Shown here piece by piece: positions 49,378 through 58,409 of a DNA stretch of 64,000 nt. Both the position numbers and the translations under genes were made by a program. Source of the DNA: Comamonadaceae bacterium OTU4NAUVB1 (lineage in GTDB: Bacteria; Pseudomonadota; Gammaproteobacteria; Burkholderiales; Burkholderiaceae_C). The notes below the pieces were generated by a model. The model made no database searches. It saw only the letters and a list, made by a program, of their open reading frames with translations, and was not told the origin of the DNA. The DNA is taken from positions 1,674,001 to 1,738,000 of the forward strand of contig CP099605.1 of assembly GCA_024372625.1 (NCBI GenBank). The letters run 5' to 3'. Positions within the stretch are counted from its first letter, which is position 1. Each line of letters begins with the position of its first letter.

Positions 49378-50574
49378 CTATTTTGATTTGTGCTGCGCCC
49401 GCATCGTGTCCACGTGGTCCGCCCAAGCCTGCATCATCTCCGCGCGCTGCGGCAGGTAGGTCGCGAAGTTGTAAGCCGCGCTGATCTTGTCGCGCTCCTG
49501 GTGCGCCAGCTGCAGTTCGATCAGGTCGTGCCGATGGCCAAGTTCATGCAGGATGGTCGAGGCCACCCCGCGGAACCCGTGCCCCGTCATCCGTCCCCGG
49601 TAGCCCATCCGGTAGAGCGCGAACAGGATCGTGTTGTTGCTCATGCAGGCCTCGTGGTCTCGCTCGCCTGGAAACAGGTAGTCTGGGCCGGTTCCTGACT
49701 CGCGGATCTGCTCGAGGACCTGCAGCGTCTGGCGCGACAATGGCACGAGATGGTCGGTGCGCATCTTCATCCGGCCGGCGGGCACACGCCAGAGCTTTGC
49801 TGCCATGTCGATCTCGCTCCACTGCGCCTGGATCAGCTCGGTGGTGCGCAGGAACGTGAGCGTCATCAGCTTCATCGCCAGCCGGGTGCGCGGATAGCCG
49901 GCGTACACCTCGATCTTGTTCAGCAGCTCGGGCATCTCCCGGGCGTCGAGCCGCGCGAAGTGACGTTCCTGTTTCGGCTTGAGGGCATCGCCAGGCTTCA
50001 CCTGGGCCGCGACGTTCCGAGTGGCCAGCCCATGCGCCACCGCATACCGCAACACCTGTCCCGCCACCTGGAAGGCACGCCGAGCCAGATCGTTCGCGCC
50101 GCGTGCCTCGACTTTCTTCGCCAGCGCCAGCAGCATCGGCGCGGTGATCTTCGCCACGGGCAGTGCGCCGATCGCCGGGAAGATGTCGCCCTCCAGGCGC
50201 TGCATGACCTGGCCGGCGTGCTTGGGCGTGCGTGTCACGGACCAGGCCTTGTGCCATTCCCGCGCGATGGCCTCGAACGAGTTGTCGGCCGCGATGGCGG
50301 TGCGTCGCTTCTCTTCCTTGCGCTCGGCGCTCGGGTCGACACCCGTGCGGAGCAGGGCGCGTGCCGCGTCTCGCTTGCCTCGGGCTACCGCGAGGGTGGT
50401 CTCAGGGTAGGTGCCCAAGCTCAGACGCTTCTCTCTGCCCTCGAAGCGGTACTTCAGCCGCCACCACTTGCCGCCAGCCGGCGACACTTCAAGGTACAGC
50501 CCTTGGGCGTCAGAAAGCTTTCGGGTCTTCTCGGTCGGCTTGGCCTGTCGGATGGCAGTGTCGGTGAGGGGCAT
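49378..50574 (-). CDS. int: P4-type tyrosine integrase
   Basis: A 398-residue site-specific recombinase. The start is put at MPLTDTAIRQAKPTEKTRKL, the usual P4-integrase N-terminus; an upstream in-frame extension is ignored. N-terminal arm-binding domain to ~95, core-binding domain 100-185, catalytic domain from ~205 with R243 (FLRTTEL), H332/R335 (GHGFRG), H358 (QLAHQE) and Y368 (SAAYNFA). It integrates the phage into the adjacent tRNA-Ser gene. Confidence 0.93.
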   Translation of the reverse strand: MPLTDTAIRQAKPTEKTRKLSDAQGLYLEVSPAGGKWWRLKYRFEGREKRLSLGTYPETTLAVARGKRDAARALLRTGVDPSAERKEEKRRTAIAADNSFEAIAREWHKAWSVTRTPKHAGQVMQRLEGDIFPAIGALPVAKITAPMLLALAKKVEARGANDLARRAFQVAGQVLRYAVAHGLATRNVAAQVKPGDALKPKQERHFARLDAREMPELLNKIEVYAGYPRTRLAMKLMTLTFLRTTELIQAQWSEIDMAAKLWRVPAGRMKMRTDHLVPLSRQTLQVLEQIRESGTGPDYLFPGERDHEACMSNNTILFALYRMGYRGRMTGHGFRGVASTILHELGHRHDLIELQLAHQERDKISAAYNFATYLPQRAEMMQAWADHVDTMRAQHKSK

Positions 50575-50683
50575 GGAGGAGGGCAGTGGGGGCAACAGGC
50601 TCTGGGGGCAACTTCCTGCCCCCTGACTTGCCCCCAATATAGTCCGGATGCCCCCGGGTTCCTGCGGTCCTTGGCGAACAAAG

Positions 50684-50719
50684 AAAAAGCCCGGCTCCCT
50701 ATGAGGGACCGGGCTTTTT
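50684..50719. terminator. Bidirectional terminator between int and tRNA-Ser
   Basis: AAAAAGCCCGG (50684-50694) pairs with CCGGGCTTTTT (50709-50719), with a second stem TCCCT/AGGGA in the loop. On the minus strand it ends the tRNA transcript; on the plus strand the same U-run works as well. It could be host sequence inside the attachment core or phage-borne. Confidence 0.8.
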
Positions 50720-50750
50720 GGTGGTTCGCGAATGATCACGAACACTAAAC

Positions 50751-50841
50751 TGGCGGAGCAGGCGGGATTCGAACCCGCGGAGGGCTATTAACCCTCACAC
50801 GCTTTCCAGGCGTGCGACTTAAACCGCTCATCCACCGCTCC
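50751..50841 (-). tRNA. tRNA-Ser (GGA anticodon)
   Basis: The minus strand reads GGAGCGGTGGATGAGCGGTT as acceptor and D arm, anticodon loop CTGGAAA within stem CACGC/GCGTG, a long variable arm (GAGGGTTAATAGCCCTC) and T arm GGGTTCGAATCCC, ending CTCCG plus encoded CCA. Class II structure and the loop identify serine (UCC/UCU codons). Its 3' end faces the prophage and is the presumed integration target. Confidence 0.93.
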
Positions 50842-50867
50842 GCGAAGCCCTCGACTATAGCAGCGTT

Positions 50868-51797
50868 TCAAACCGGAGGCGCCGGCTTGCCAGCCTGCAC
50901 CATGCGCATCGCCGACGCGATCAGCGCCGCGGTCTCGGTCATGTTGCCGGGCACGATCAGGGTGGTATTGGAGTCCGCGGCCACCTTGCTGAAGGCGTCG
51001 ACCGCACGTTCTGCCACCTTCAGTTGAACGGCCTGTTGGCCGCCGGGCTGTCGGATGGCAGCGGCCACGCGCTCGATCGCGTCGGCGGTGGCCTCGGCCA
51101 GCGCGGTGATTGCCGCCGCCTCGCCCTGGGCGTTGTTGATCTGTGCCTGCTTCTCGCCCTCGGAGCGCGCGATGAACGCCTCGCGCTCGCCCGTCGCGAT
51201 GTTGATCTGCTCCTGGCGCCGACCCTCCGAAGCGGCGATGAGCGCGCGCTTGCCGCGTTCGGCCGTGATCTGCGCCTGCATCGCCAGCAGGATTTCTTTG
51301 GGCGGCGTCAGGTCCTTGATCTCGTAGCGCAGCACCTTCACGCCCCAGTTGAGTGCCGCCTCGTCGATGGCGGCGACCACCTGCGCATTGATCACGTCGC
51401 GCTCCTCGAAGGTCTTGTCGAGCTCGAGCTTGCCCACCACGCTGCGCAGCGAGGTCTGGGCGAGCTGCGTGACGGCGACGATGTAGTTGGAAGAGCCGTA
51501 GCTCGCGCGCATCGGGTCGGTCACCTGAAAGTACAGGATGCCGTCGACCTGCAACTGTGTGTTGTCGCGCGTGATGCAGATCTGGCTGGGCACGTCGAGC
51601 GGGATTTCCTTCAGGCTGTGCTTGTAGGCGACCTTGTCGATGAAGGGGATCAGGAAGTTGGCGCCCGGTGTCATGGTGCTGTGGTACTTGCCCAGGCGCT
51701 CGCGCACCCAGGCGTTCTGCTGCGGCACGAACTTCACCGACTGGCTGATGAAGATGACGGCGATGACGAGGAAGACGATGGGAACGGAATATTCCAT
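50868..51797 (-). CDS. SPFH/stomatin-family membrane protein (QmcA-like)
   Basis: A 309-residue protein with an N-terminal membrane segment (VPIVFLVIAVIFISQSV), then the SPFH/band-7 domain (VPQQNAWVRERLGKYHSTMT, DVPSQICITRDNTQLQVDGI, YIVAVTQLAQTSLRSVVGKL) and a coiled coil (EGRRQEQINIATGEREAF). It organises membrane microdomains and protein quality control. It pairs with the NfeD gene upstream, the usual arrangement. The start at 51797 excludes a long upstream extension. Confidence 0.9.
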   Translation of the reverse strand: MEYSVPIVFLVIAVIFISQSVKFVPQQNAWVRERLGKYHSTMTPGANFLIPFIDKVAYKHSLKEIPLDVPSQICITRDNTQLQVDGILYFQVTDPMRASYGSSNYIVAVTQLAQTSLRSVVGKLELDKTFEERDVINAQVVAAIDEAALNWGVKVLRYEIKDLTPPKEILLAMQAQITAERGKRALIAASEGRRQEQINIATGEREAFIARSEGEKQAQINNAQGEAAAITALAEATADAIERVAAAIRQPGGQQAVQLKVAERAVDAFSKVAADSNTTLIVPGNMTETAALIASAMRMVQAGKPAPPV

Positions 51798-51897
51798 GCG
51801 ACGCTTTCGATGACGGACAACGGATGAAGGAAGGGAGGCGAGAGGGAACGAGGACGTCGGTCGATGGCAGGATCGGGGCGAACCGTGCGGGACGCGG

Positions 51898-52323
51898 TCA
51901 GATCCGTTCGACGACCAGCCGGCTGCCGACGATCTCGCCGACGCGGTGCTCGCCCGGCGCGGTCGCCTGGCCGTCGCGTGGAATGGCGGTCCACTGGGCA
52001 CCACGGTGACGCACGCTGGCGGTGCCATCGGCGTTCCAGCGTTCGATGTGGACGTGCGAGCCGATGTCCAGGTTGACGTCGCGGTTCGAGCGGCTGGGCA
52101 GCGGGGCGGGCCGGCGCCGGCGGATGGCGTACCAGACGGCCACCGCGCCGACACCCATCACCGCCGCCGCCGAGATCTGCGCGCCGAGCCCGAAACCCGC
52201 GTGCGCCGCGATCGCCGCGGCCGCGAAACCGATGCCCAGCAGCAGCAGGTAGATCGTGCCGGAGAGCAGCTCCAGCACGATCGTGCCTCCCGATATCAGC
52301 CACCAGAAAGTGGAATTGGCCAT
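51898..52323 (-). CDS. NfeD-like membrane protein
   Basis: A 141-residue protein with membrane segments (VLELLSGTIYLLLLGIGFAA, AQISAAAVMGVGAVAVWYAI) and a C-terminal OB-fold domain (SHVHIERWNADGTASVRHRG, VGEIVGSRLVVERI). NfeD proteins partner stomatins in membrane quality control. It is 100 bases upstream of the stomatin gene on the same strand. Confidence 0.85.
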   Translation of the reverse strand: MANSTFWWLISGGTIVLELLSGTIYLLLLGIGFAAAAIAAHAGFGLGAQISAAAVMGVGAVAVWYAIRRRRPAPLPSRSNRDVNLDIGSHVHIERWNADGTASVRHRGAQWTAIPRDGQATAPGEHRVGEIVGSRLVVERI

Positions 52324-52461
52324 GTGCGCTTCCTCATTGAGCAATGACTGTCATTCTCGGTGCATCGAGGTACGTCGGCGTGTCATGCGGATTCCGTACA
52401 CTTCGCGCCTTTCCCGATTCCCCACCACCGTTTTATCGCCTGCTTCCTGGAGCCTTGCCGC

Positions 52462-54762
52462 ATGAAATTTCGCTTTCCCATCGTCATCATCGACGAGGAC
52501 TTCCGCGCCGAGAACACCTCGGGCCTGGGCATCCGTGCGCTCGCGCAGGCCATCGAGAGCGAGGGCTTCGAGGTGCTGGGCGTCACGAGCTATGGCGACC
52601 TGAGCCAGTTCGCGCAGCAGCAGAGCCGCGCCAGCGCGTTCATCCTGTCGATCGACGACGAGGAGTTCACGCCCGGCCCCGACCTCGACCCGGCCGTGCT
52701 CAACCTGCGCAGCTTCATCGAGCAGGTGCGGCGTAAGAACGCCGAAGTGCCGATCTACATCTACGGCGAGACGCGCACCTCGCGCCACATCCCCAACGAC
52801 ATCCTGCGTGAGCTCCACGGCTTCATCCACATGTTCGAGGACACGCCGGAGTTCGTGGCGCGCCACATCATCCGGGAGGCCCGGAGCTACCTGGAGGGCG
52901 TGCAGCCGCCGTTCTTCAAGGCGCTGATCGACTACGCGGAGGACGGCTCCTACTCGTGGCACTGCCCGGGCCACTCGGGCGGCGTCGCCTTCCTCAAGAG
53001 CCCGGTCGGCCAGATGTTCCACCAGTTCTTCGGCGAGAACATGCTGCGCGCGGACGTCTGCAACGCGGTGGAAGAACTCGGCCAGCTGCTCGACCACACC
53101 GGCCCCGTGGCCGCCAGCGAGCGCAACGCGGCGCGCATCTTCAATGCCGATCACTGCTTCTTCGTGACCAACGGCACCAGCACCAGCAACAAGATGGTCT
53201 GGCACCACACGGTGGCGCCCGACGACGTGGTGGTGGTGGACCGCAACTGCCACAAGTCGATCCTGCACGCGATCATCATGACCGGCGCCATTCCGGTGTT
53301 CATGAAGCCCACGCGCAACCACTTCGGCATCATCGGACCGATCCCGAAGAGCGAGTTCGAGCCGGCGGCGATCAAGGCCAAGATCAAGGCCAATCCGCTG
53401 CTCGCCGGCGTCGACCACGACAAGGTCAAGCCGCGCGTGATGACGCTGACCCAGTCGACCTACGACGGCGTGATCTACAACACCGAGACCATCAAGACGA
53501 TGCTCGACGGCTATGTCGACACGCTGCACTTCGACGAGGCGTGGTTGCCGCACGCCGCCTTCCACCCGTTCTACGGCGCCTACCACGCGATGGGCAAGCG
53601 CCGCGTGCGGCCCAAGGAGTCGCTGGTGTTCGCCACGCAGTCCACGCACAAGCTGCTCGCCGGCATCAGCCAGGCCAGCCACGTGCTGGTGCAGGACTCG
53701 CAGAACCGCGCGCTCGACCGCGACCTGTTCAACGAGGCCTACCTGATGCACTCGTCGACCAGCCCGCAGTACGCGATCATCGCCAGCTGCGACGTCGCCG
53801 CCGCCATGATGGAGCCGCCCGGCGGCACCGCCCTGGTGGAGGAGAGCATCCTGGAGGCGCTCGACTTCCGCCGCGCCATGCGCAAGGTCGAGGAAGAGTT
53901 CGGCAAGGACGAGTGGTGGTTCAAGGTCTGGGGTCCGGAGAAGCTCGTCGACGAGGGCATCGGCCGCGCCGAGGACTGGATCATGAAGGGCGAAGGCAGC
54001 ACCGACAGCAAAGCGAAGAGCGCCAAGCGCAACTGGCATGGGTTCGGCAAGCTGGCCGACGGCTTCAACATGCTCGACCCGATCAAGTCGACCATCGTCA
54101 CGCCCGGGCTCGACCTGCAGGGCAAGTTCGCCGACACCGGCATCCCCGCCAGCGTGGTGACGAAGTTCCTGGCGGAGCATGGCGTGATCGTGGAGAAGAC
54201 GGGCCTCTACAGCTTCTTCATCATGTTCACCATCGGCATCACCAAGGGCCGCTGGAACACGCTGCTGACGGCGCTGCAGCAGTTCAAGGACGACTACGCG
54301 CGCAACCAGCCGATGTGGCGGATCCTGCCGGAGTTCTGCCAGCAGCACCCGGTCTACGAGAAGCTCGGCCTGCGCGACCTGTGCCAGCACATCCACAAGC
54401 TCTACGCGCGCTACGACGTCGCGCGCCTGACCACCGAGATGTACCTGAGCGACCTGACGCCGGCCATGAAGCCGAGCGACGCCTTCGCCCACATCGCGCA
54501 CCGCAAGACCGAGCGCGTGGAGATCGACGAACTCGAAGGCCGCATCACGACCAGCCTCATCACGCCGTACCCCCCGGGCATCCCGCTGCTGATCCCGGGC
54601 GAGGTCTTCAACAAGAAGATCGTCGACTACCTGCGGTTCGCGCGCGAGTTCAACCGCGAGTGCCCGGGCTTCGAGACCGACATCCACGGCCTGGTGGCAC
54701 GCATCGACGAGGCCGGAAAGAAGCGCTACTACGCCGACTGCGTGCGCCGCACGGAAGTCTGA
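52462..54762 (+). CDS. PLP-dependent arginine/lysine/ornithine decarboxylase
   Basis: A 766-residue fold-I decarboxylase. An N-terminal wing domain (VIIDEDFRAENTSGLGIRAL) precedes the PLP domain (CPGHSGGVAFLKSPVGQMFH, TNGTSTSNKMVWH, HFDEAWLPHAAFHPFY) with Schiff-base Lys397 in QSTHKLLAG, and the C-terminal domain (TTSLITPYPPGIPLLIPGEV). The reaction makes agmatine, cadaverine or putrescine for acid resistance or polyamine supply; the substrate cannot be fixed by eye, though AdiA-like arginine decarboxylase is likely. The intergenic region 52324-52461 holds divergent promoters. Confidence 0.9.
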   Translation: MKFRFPIVIIDEDFRAENTSGLGIRALAQAIESEGFEVLGVTSYGDLSQFAQQQSRASAFILSIDDEEFTPGPDLDPAVLNLRSFIEQVRRKNAEVPIYIYGETRTSRHIPNDILRELHGFIHMFEDTPEFVARHIIREARSYLEGVQPPFFKALIDYAEDGSYSWHCPGHSGGVAFLKSPVGQMFHQFFGENMLRADVCNAVEELGQLLDHTGPVAASERNAARIFNADHCFFVTNGTSTSNKMVWHHTVAPDDVVVVDRNCHKSILHAIIMTGAIPVFMKPTRNHFGIIGPIPKSEFEPAAIKAKIKANPLLAGVDHDKVKPRVMTLTQSTYDGVIYNTETIKTMLDGYVDTLHFDEAWLPHAAFHPFYGAYHAMGKRRVRPKESLVFATQSTHKLLAGISQASHVLVQDSQNRALDRDLFNEAYLMHSSTSPQYAIIASCDVAAAMMEPPGGTALVEESILEALDFRRAMRKVEEEFGKDEWWFKVWGPEKLVDEGIGRAEDWIMKGEGSTDSKAKSAKRNWHGFGKLADGFNMLDPIKSTIVTPGLDLQGKFADTGIPASVVTKFLAEHGVIVEKTGLYSFFIMFTIGITKGRWNTLLTALQQFKDDYARNQPMWRILPEFCQQHPVYEKLGLRDLCQHIHKLYARYDVARLTTEMYLSDLTPAMKPSDAFAHIAHRKTERVEIDELEGRITTSLITPYPPGIPLLIPGEVFNKKIVDYLRFAREFNRECPGFETDIHGLVARIDEAGKKRYYADCVRRTEV

Positions 54763-54780
54763 GCGTCGTCGGCCGCGGCT

Positions 54781-55656
54781 TCAGCGGGCCGCTGCCGTCG
54801 CTGGCAGATCCTCCCGCACGCGCAGGAAGCGCGCGAAGCGCGGCAGTCCCCCCGCGTGGACGCCGTTGTACCGGTAGGTCACCCAGGCGCCCACGGGCGG
54901 CGGATCGTCGCGCTGGGCGTCGGTGAAACCGCCGCCCAGCCGGAAACGCTGGCCGTCGGGCATTTCCACCAGCAGCGCGCCCAGCCGGCCGGCATGGCGG
55001 CCCTTGCCGTCCAGGTGCGCGATCACGCGTGCCTCCGCGTCGTCGTGGGGCTTGACCTTGAGCAGATCGGCGTTGCGTTCGCCCCGGTAGGGCGACGCGC
55101 CGCGATGCAGCATCAGCCCCTCGCCGCCCATCCGCACGGTCTTGTCCATCAGCGCGCGCAGGGCTTCGTGCGTGGTGGCGCGTTCCTGCGCCACCGGCAC
55201 GACCCATGGCGCGGCGACGATGGGCAGCAACTTGCGCAAGGCGTCCAGACGGGTCGTGAAATCGCCCGGCTGCCGCGGCAGGTCGAACACCATGAAGCGC
55301 ATCTCGCGCCAGGCGAGGTCGTTGGGCGTCTGGCTGCGCACCGTCGAGACGGCGAGCGCGAAGCGGCCGCGGCCGGCCCACAGTTCCCCGTCCAGCGGCA
55401 CGCGCGGCAGGGGCGCCACGAACCAGGCCGGGGCCACGACGCGCTCTCCGCCACGGGTCCAGAGGGCCGTGCCGTCCCAGTAGCCGCGTACGCCGTCGTA
55501 TTTCTCGCTGATCCAGTAGTCGGCCAGGGGCAGGCCCTGGCGATAGACATCCGCCAGCATGAGCGGGGGCGGCGATGCCGCCAGCGAGTCGCCGGCACCG
55601 GCCGCGACCAGCAGGGCGAGTGCCGTGCGCAGGAAGGTGCGCCGTTCGAGCGTCAT
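54781..55656 (-). CDS. ATP-dependent DNA ligase with Tat signal (LigE/LigB-like)
   Basis: A 291-residue protein. A twin-arginine signal (ERRTFLRTALALLVAAG) precedes the ligase: motif I SEKYDGVRG with adenylation Lys52, DGELWAGRG, FMVFDLP, EGLMLHRG, LLKVKP, then an OB domain (GALLVEMPDGQRFRLGGGF). Exported minimal ligases are known in beta/gammaproteobacteria and are thought to work on extracellular or incoming DNA. It converges with the decarboxylase, 18 bases away. Confidence 0.88.
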   Translation of the reverse strand: MTLERRTFLRTALALLVAAGAGDSLAASPPPLMLADVYRQGLPLADYWISEKYDGVRGYWDGTALWTRGGERVVAPAWFVAPLPRVPLDGELWAGRGRFALAVSTVRSQTPNDLAWREMRFMVFDLPRQPGDFTTRLDALRKLLPIVAAPWVVPVAQERATTHEALRALMDKTVRMGGEGLMLHRGASPYRGERNADLLKVKPHDDAEARVIAHLDGKGRHAGRLGALLVEMPDGQRFRLGGGFTDAQRDDPPPVGAWVTYRYNGVHAGGLPRFARFLRVREDLPATAAAR

Positions 55657-55729
55657 CGGGAAAGCGCCGGAGGCGTCTGGACCCGCCCGTCGCGTCGCAG
55701 TGGGTCGGGTCGCGCCACGGCGGTCGGGC

Positions 55730-56515
55730 TCAGGCCTCGGCGATGCCGCCGACCACCTGGCTGAAGCCGCCGTCCACGTAGGTGATCTCGGCCGTCACGC
55801 CGCTGGCGAGGTCGCTCAGCAGGAAGGCCGCGACGTTGCCCACCTCGTCGATCGTCACGTTGCGCCGGATCGGCGAGACGTCCGCGACCACCGACAGGAT
55901 CTTGCCGAAGCCCTGGATGCCACTGGCGGCCAGCGTCTTGATCGGGCCGGCGCTGATGCCGTTCACGCGCGTGCCCTTCGGCCCCATCGACTCGGCCAGA
56001 TAGCGCACCGACGCCTCCAGGCTCGCCTTGGCCAGCCCCATGGTGTTGTAGTTCGGCAGGGCGCGTTCCGACCCGAGGTAGGTGAGGGTGAGCAGGGCCG
56101 ACTTGTCGTTCAGGTAGGGCCGGGCCGCCTTGGCCATGGCCGGGAAGCTGTAGGCGCTGATGTCGTGCGCGATGCGGTAGCCCTCGCGCGACAGGCCGTC
56201 GAGGAAGTCGCCGGCGATCGCCTCGCGCGGGGCGAAGCCGATGCTGTGGACGAAGCCGTCGAATCGCGGCCACGTCCGTGCCAGGTCCGTGAAGAGCTTG
56301 TCGATCTGGGCGTCGTCTGCGACGTCGCAGTCGAAGATCAGCTTGGAATCGAAGTGGGACGCGAACTCGGTGGTGCGGTCCTTGAAGCGCTCCCCGACAT
56401 AGCTGAACGCCAGTTCGGCACCCTGCTGGTGGCACGCGCGGGCGATGCCGTAGGCGATCGAGCGGTTGCTCAGAACGCCGGTGATCAACAGCTTCTTGCC
56501 GGTGAGAAAACCCAT
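55730..56515 (-). CDS. fabI: Enoyl-[acyl-carrier-protein] reductase FabI
   Basis: A 261-residue SDR enzyme that reduces enoyl-ACP with NAD(P)H in fatty-acid elongation. Glycine motif [15 protein letters not shown], then DCDVADD, HSIGFAP, and catalytic Tyr156/Lys163 (YNTMGLAK) with Tyr146. Size and motifs are standard. It is the target of triclosan and isoniazid-type inhibitors. Divergent from the yejA-like gene, 38 bases away. Confidence 0.95.
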   Translation of the reverse strand: MGFLTGKKLLITGVLSNRSIAYGIARACHQQGAELAFSYVGERFKDRTTEFASHFDSKLIFDCDVADDAQIDKLFTDLARTWPRFDGFVHSIGFAPREAIAGDFLDGLSREGYRIAHDISAYSFPAMAKAARPYLNDKSALLTLTYLGSERALPNYNTMGLAKASLEASVRYLAESMGPKGTRVNGISAGPIKTLAASGIQGFGKILSVVADVSPIRRNVTIDEVGNVAAFLLSDLASGVTAEITYVDGGFSQVVGGIAEA

Positions 56516-56553
56516 GGATCCGTCTCCTGAAAATCGTGGGGCAGAATTCTCGC

Positions 56554-58359
56554 ATGCGAATCTGGCTGCTCTCGGTGCTGGCTCTGGCGGCACTCCCGGT
56601 GAATCCCGCCTGGGCGGCGCACGCCTATGCCCAGTTCGGCGACATCCGCTATGCGCCCGGTTTCACGCACTTCGACGAGGCGAACCCCCAGGCACCCAAG
56701 GGCGGCGAGATCCGGCTGGTGCCGCCGACGCGGCCGACGAACTTCGACAAGTTCAATCCGTTCACGCTCAAGGGCGCGGCGCCCTACGGCATCGGCACGC
56801 TGATGATCGAGAGCCTGCTGACGGGCAATTCGCAGGAGCCCACCACCGCCTACGGCCTGCTCGCGGAGGACGTGGCGGTGGCGCCCGACAAGCGCTCGGC
56901 CACCTTCCGGCTGAATCCGAAGGCGCGCTTCCACGACGGCTTGCCGGTGCTGGCGGCCGACGTGGTGCATTCGTACGAGACGCTCGTGAGCCCGGCGGCG
57001 GCGCCGCAGTTCCGCACCATCTACGCCGAGGTCGCGGGGGTCCGCGCGCTCGACGAGCGCACGGTGCGTTTCGATTTCGCCAGCGCCAACCCGGAGCTGC
57101 CGCTGGTCGTCGGCGGCATGGCGGTGTTCAGCCGCGCCTGGGGACGGGGCAAGCCCTTCGATCAGGTCGTGACAGAGGTGCCGATCGGCTCCGGGCCGTA
57201 CCGCATCGCCGATCCACGCATGGGCCGGGACATCACCTACACGCGCGATCGGGGCTATTGGGGCACCGACCTGCCGGTGCGGAAAGGGCTGTTCAACTTC
57301 GACCGCGTCAGCTTCAAGATCTACCTCGACGACACCTCGCGCTTCGAGGGACTGAAGGCGGGCGAATACGACTTCATGCGCGAATTCACCTCGCGCAACT
57401 GGGCGCGTCAGTACAAGGGCCGCCAGTTCGATTCGGGGGAGGTCGTCAAGCGCGCTTTCGAGAACCGCAACCCCGGCGACTTCCAGGGCTACATCTTCAA
57501 CCTGCGCAATCCGAAGTTCCAGGACGTGCGGGTGCGCCAGGCCATCGGTCTGGCGATGGACTTCGAGTGGCTCAACCGGCAGCTGTTCTACGGCCTGTAC
57601 AAGCGCGTGACGGGGTACTTCCCGAACAGCGAATTCCAGGCCGAAGGCCTGCCCAAGCCCGACGAACTCGCGTTGCTCGAGCCGCTGCGCGCCCGGCTTC
57701 GGCCGGAGGTCTTCGGGCCGGCGGCCGTGCCGGCGAGCACGGCGCCGCCGGCCAGCCTGCGCGAGAACCTGCGGCGCGCGCGCGGGCTGTTCGCCGAGGC
57801 CGGCTGGACGTACCGCGACGGCGCCCTGCGCAACGCCGCGGGCGAGCCCTTCACCATCGAGTTCCTCAACGACCAGCCCTCGCTCGTCCGCGTGGCGACG
57901 CCGTTCCAGACCGCGCTGCAGAAGCTGGGCATCCAGATGAGTTTCCGGACGGTGGACTTCTCCCTGGCACAGCAGCGCATGGACGACTTCCAGTTCGAGA
58001 TGACGACGACCCGGCTGCCGGGCAGCACGGCGCCCGGAGGCGAACTGATCGAGCGTTTCGGCTCGAAGGCGGCGGCCACCCCGGGCTCGTCCAACGTCTG
58101 GGGGATCGCCGATCCGGCGGTCGACGTCCTGCTGGGCAAGGTCGTCGCGGCCACCACCCGGCCCGCGCTGTCGGCCGCGGTGCGCGCGCTCGACCGCGTG
58201 CTCGCGCATGGCCACTACTCGGTGCCGCAGTACTACGGCGATGCCTTCCTCATCGGTTACCGTCCGGGGCCGTTCGTGCTGCCCGCCATGGTTCCGCCGT
58301 ACTACCAGCCCGACACGTGGGCGCTGAGCACGTGGTGGGCTTCGCCCGCCAACCGCTGA
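56554..58359 (+). CDS. yejA: Peptide/microcin ABC transporter substrate-binding protein (YejA-like)
   Basis: A 601-residue family-5 solute-binding protein with a signal peptide ([20 protein letters not shown], cleaved after AWA). [40 protein letters not shown] and [10 protein letters not shown] are typical of the YejA/oligopeptide group. It delivers oligopeptides to the permeases encoded next. It starts the yejABEF operon. Confidence 0.9.
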   Translation: MRIWLLSVLALAALPVNPAWAAHAYAQFGDIRYAPGFTHFDEANPQAPKGGEIRLVPPTRPTNFDKFNPFTLKGAAPYGIGTLMIESLLTGNSQEPTTAYGLLAEDVAVAPDKRSATFRLNPKARFHDGLPVLAADVVHSYETLVSPAAAPQFRTIYAEVAGVRALDERTVRFDFASANPELPLVVGGMAVFSRAWGRGKPFDQVVTEVPIGSGPYRIADPRMGRDITYTRDRGYWGTDLPVRKGLFNFDRVSFKIYLDDTSRFEGLKAGEYDFMREFTSRNWARQYKGRQFDSGEVVKRAFENRNPGDFQGYIFNLRNPKFQDVRVRQAIGLAMDFEWLNRQLFYGLYKRVTGYFPNSEFQAEGLPKPDELALLEPLRARLRPEVFGPAAVPASTAPPASLRENLRRARGLFAEAGWTYRDGALRNAAGEPFTIEFLNDQPSLVRVATPFQTALQKLGIQMSFRTVDFSLAQQRMDDFQFEMTTTRLPGSTAPGGELIERFGSKAAATPGSSNVWGIADPAVDVLLGKVVAATTRPALSAAVRALDRVLAHGHYSVPQYYGDAFLIGYRPGPFVLPAMVPPYYQPDTWALSTWWASPANR

Positions 58360-58409
58360 CGCACCACCCGTCCCACCCGCTCCCATCCTTCCCGCCCGCC
58401 CGCCCGCCG

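Larger units (their letters stand above)
1..50750. mobile_element. Lambda-organised siphovirus prophage (left end outside window)
   Basis: The region contains, in order, an early left operon with exonuclease/RecT, an immunity region with divergent repressor and Cro, replication genes, terminase, portal, capsid, tail tube, tape measure, tail tip, tailspike, lysis genes and an integrase. A long tape measure and a J-like tip protein with no sheath gene imply a long non-contractile tail. The right boundary is placed at the 3' end of tRNA-Ser. The repeat of the tRNA end that would mark the left boundary is not in the window. Apart from an amber codon in ninG, every expected module looks intact, so the prophage may be inducible; this is inference. 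Confidence 0.93.

Noticed and set aside
52351..54687. 778-codon minus-strand frame opposite the decarboxylase
   Set aside because: Shadow of a highly conserved enzyme gene; no sensible protein motifs. The same holds for the long frames at 37539-39644 (-), 52956-54926 (+), 60765-63251 (-) and 26328-28445 (-).
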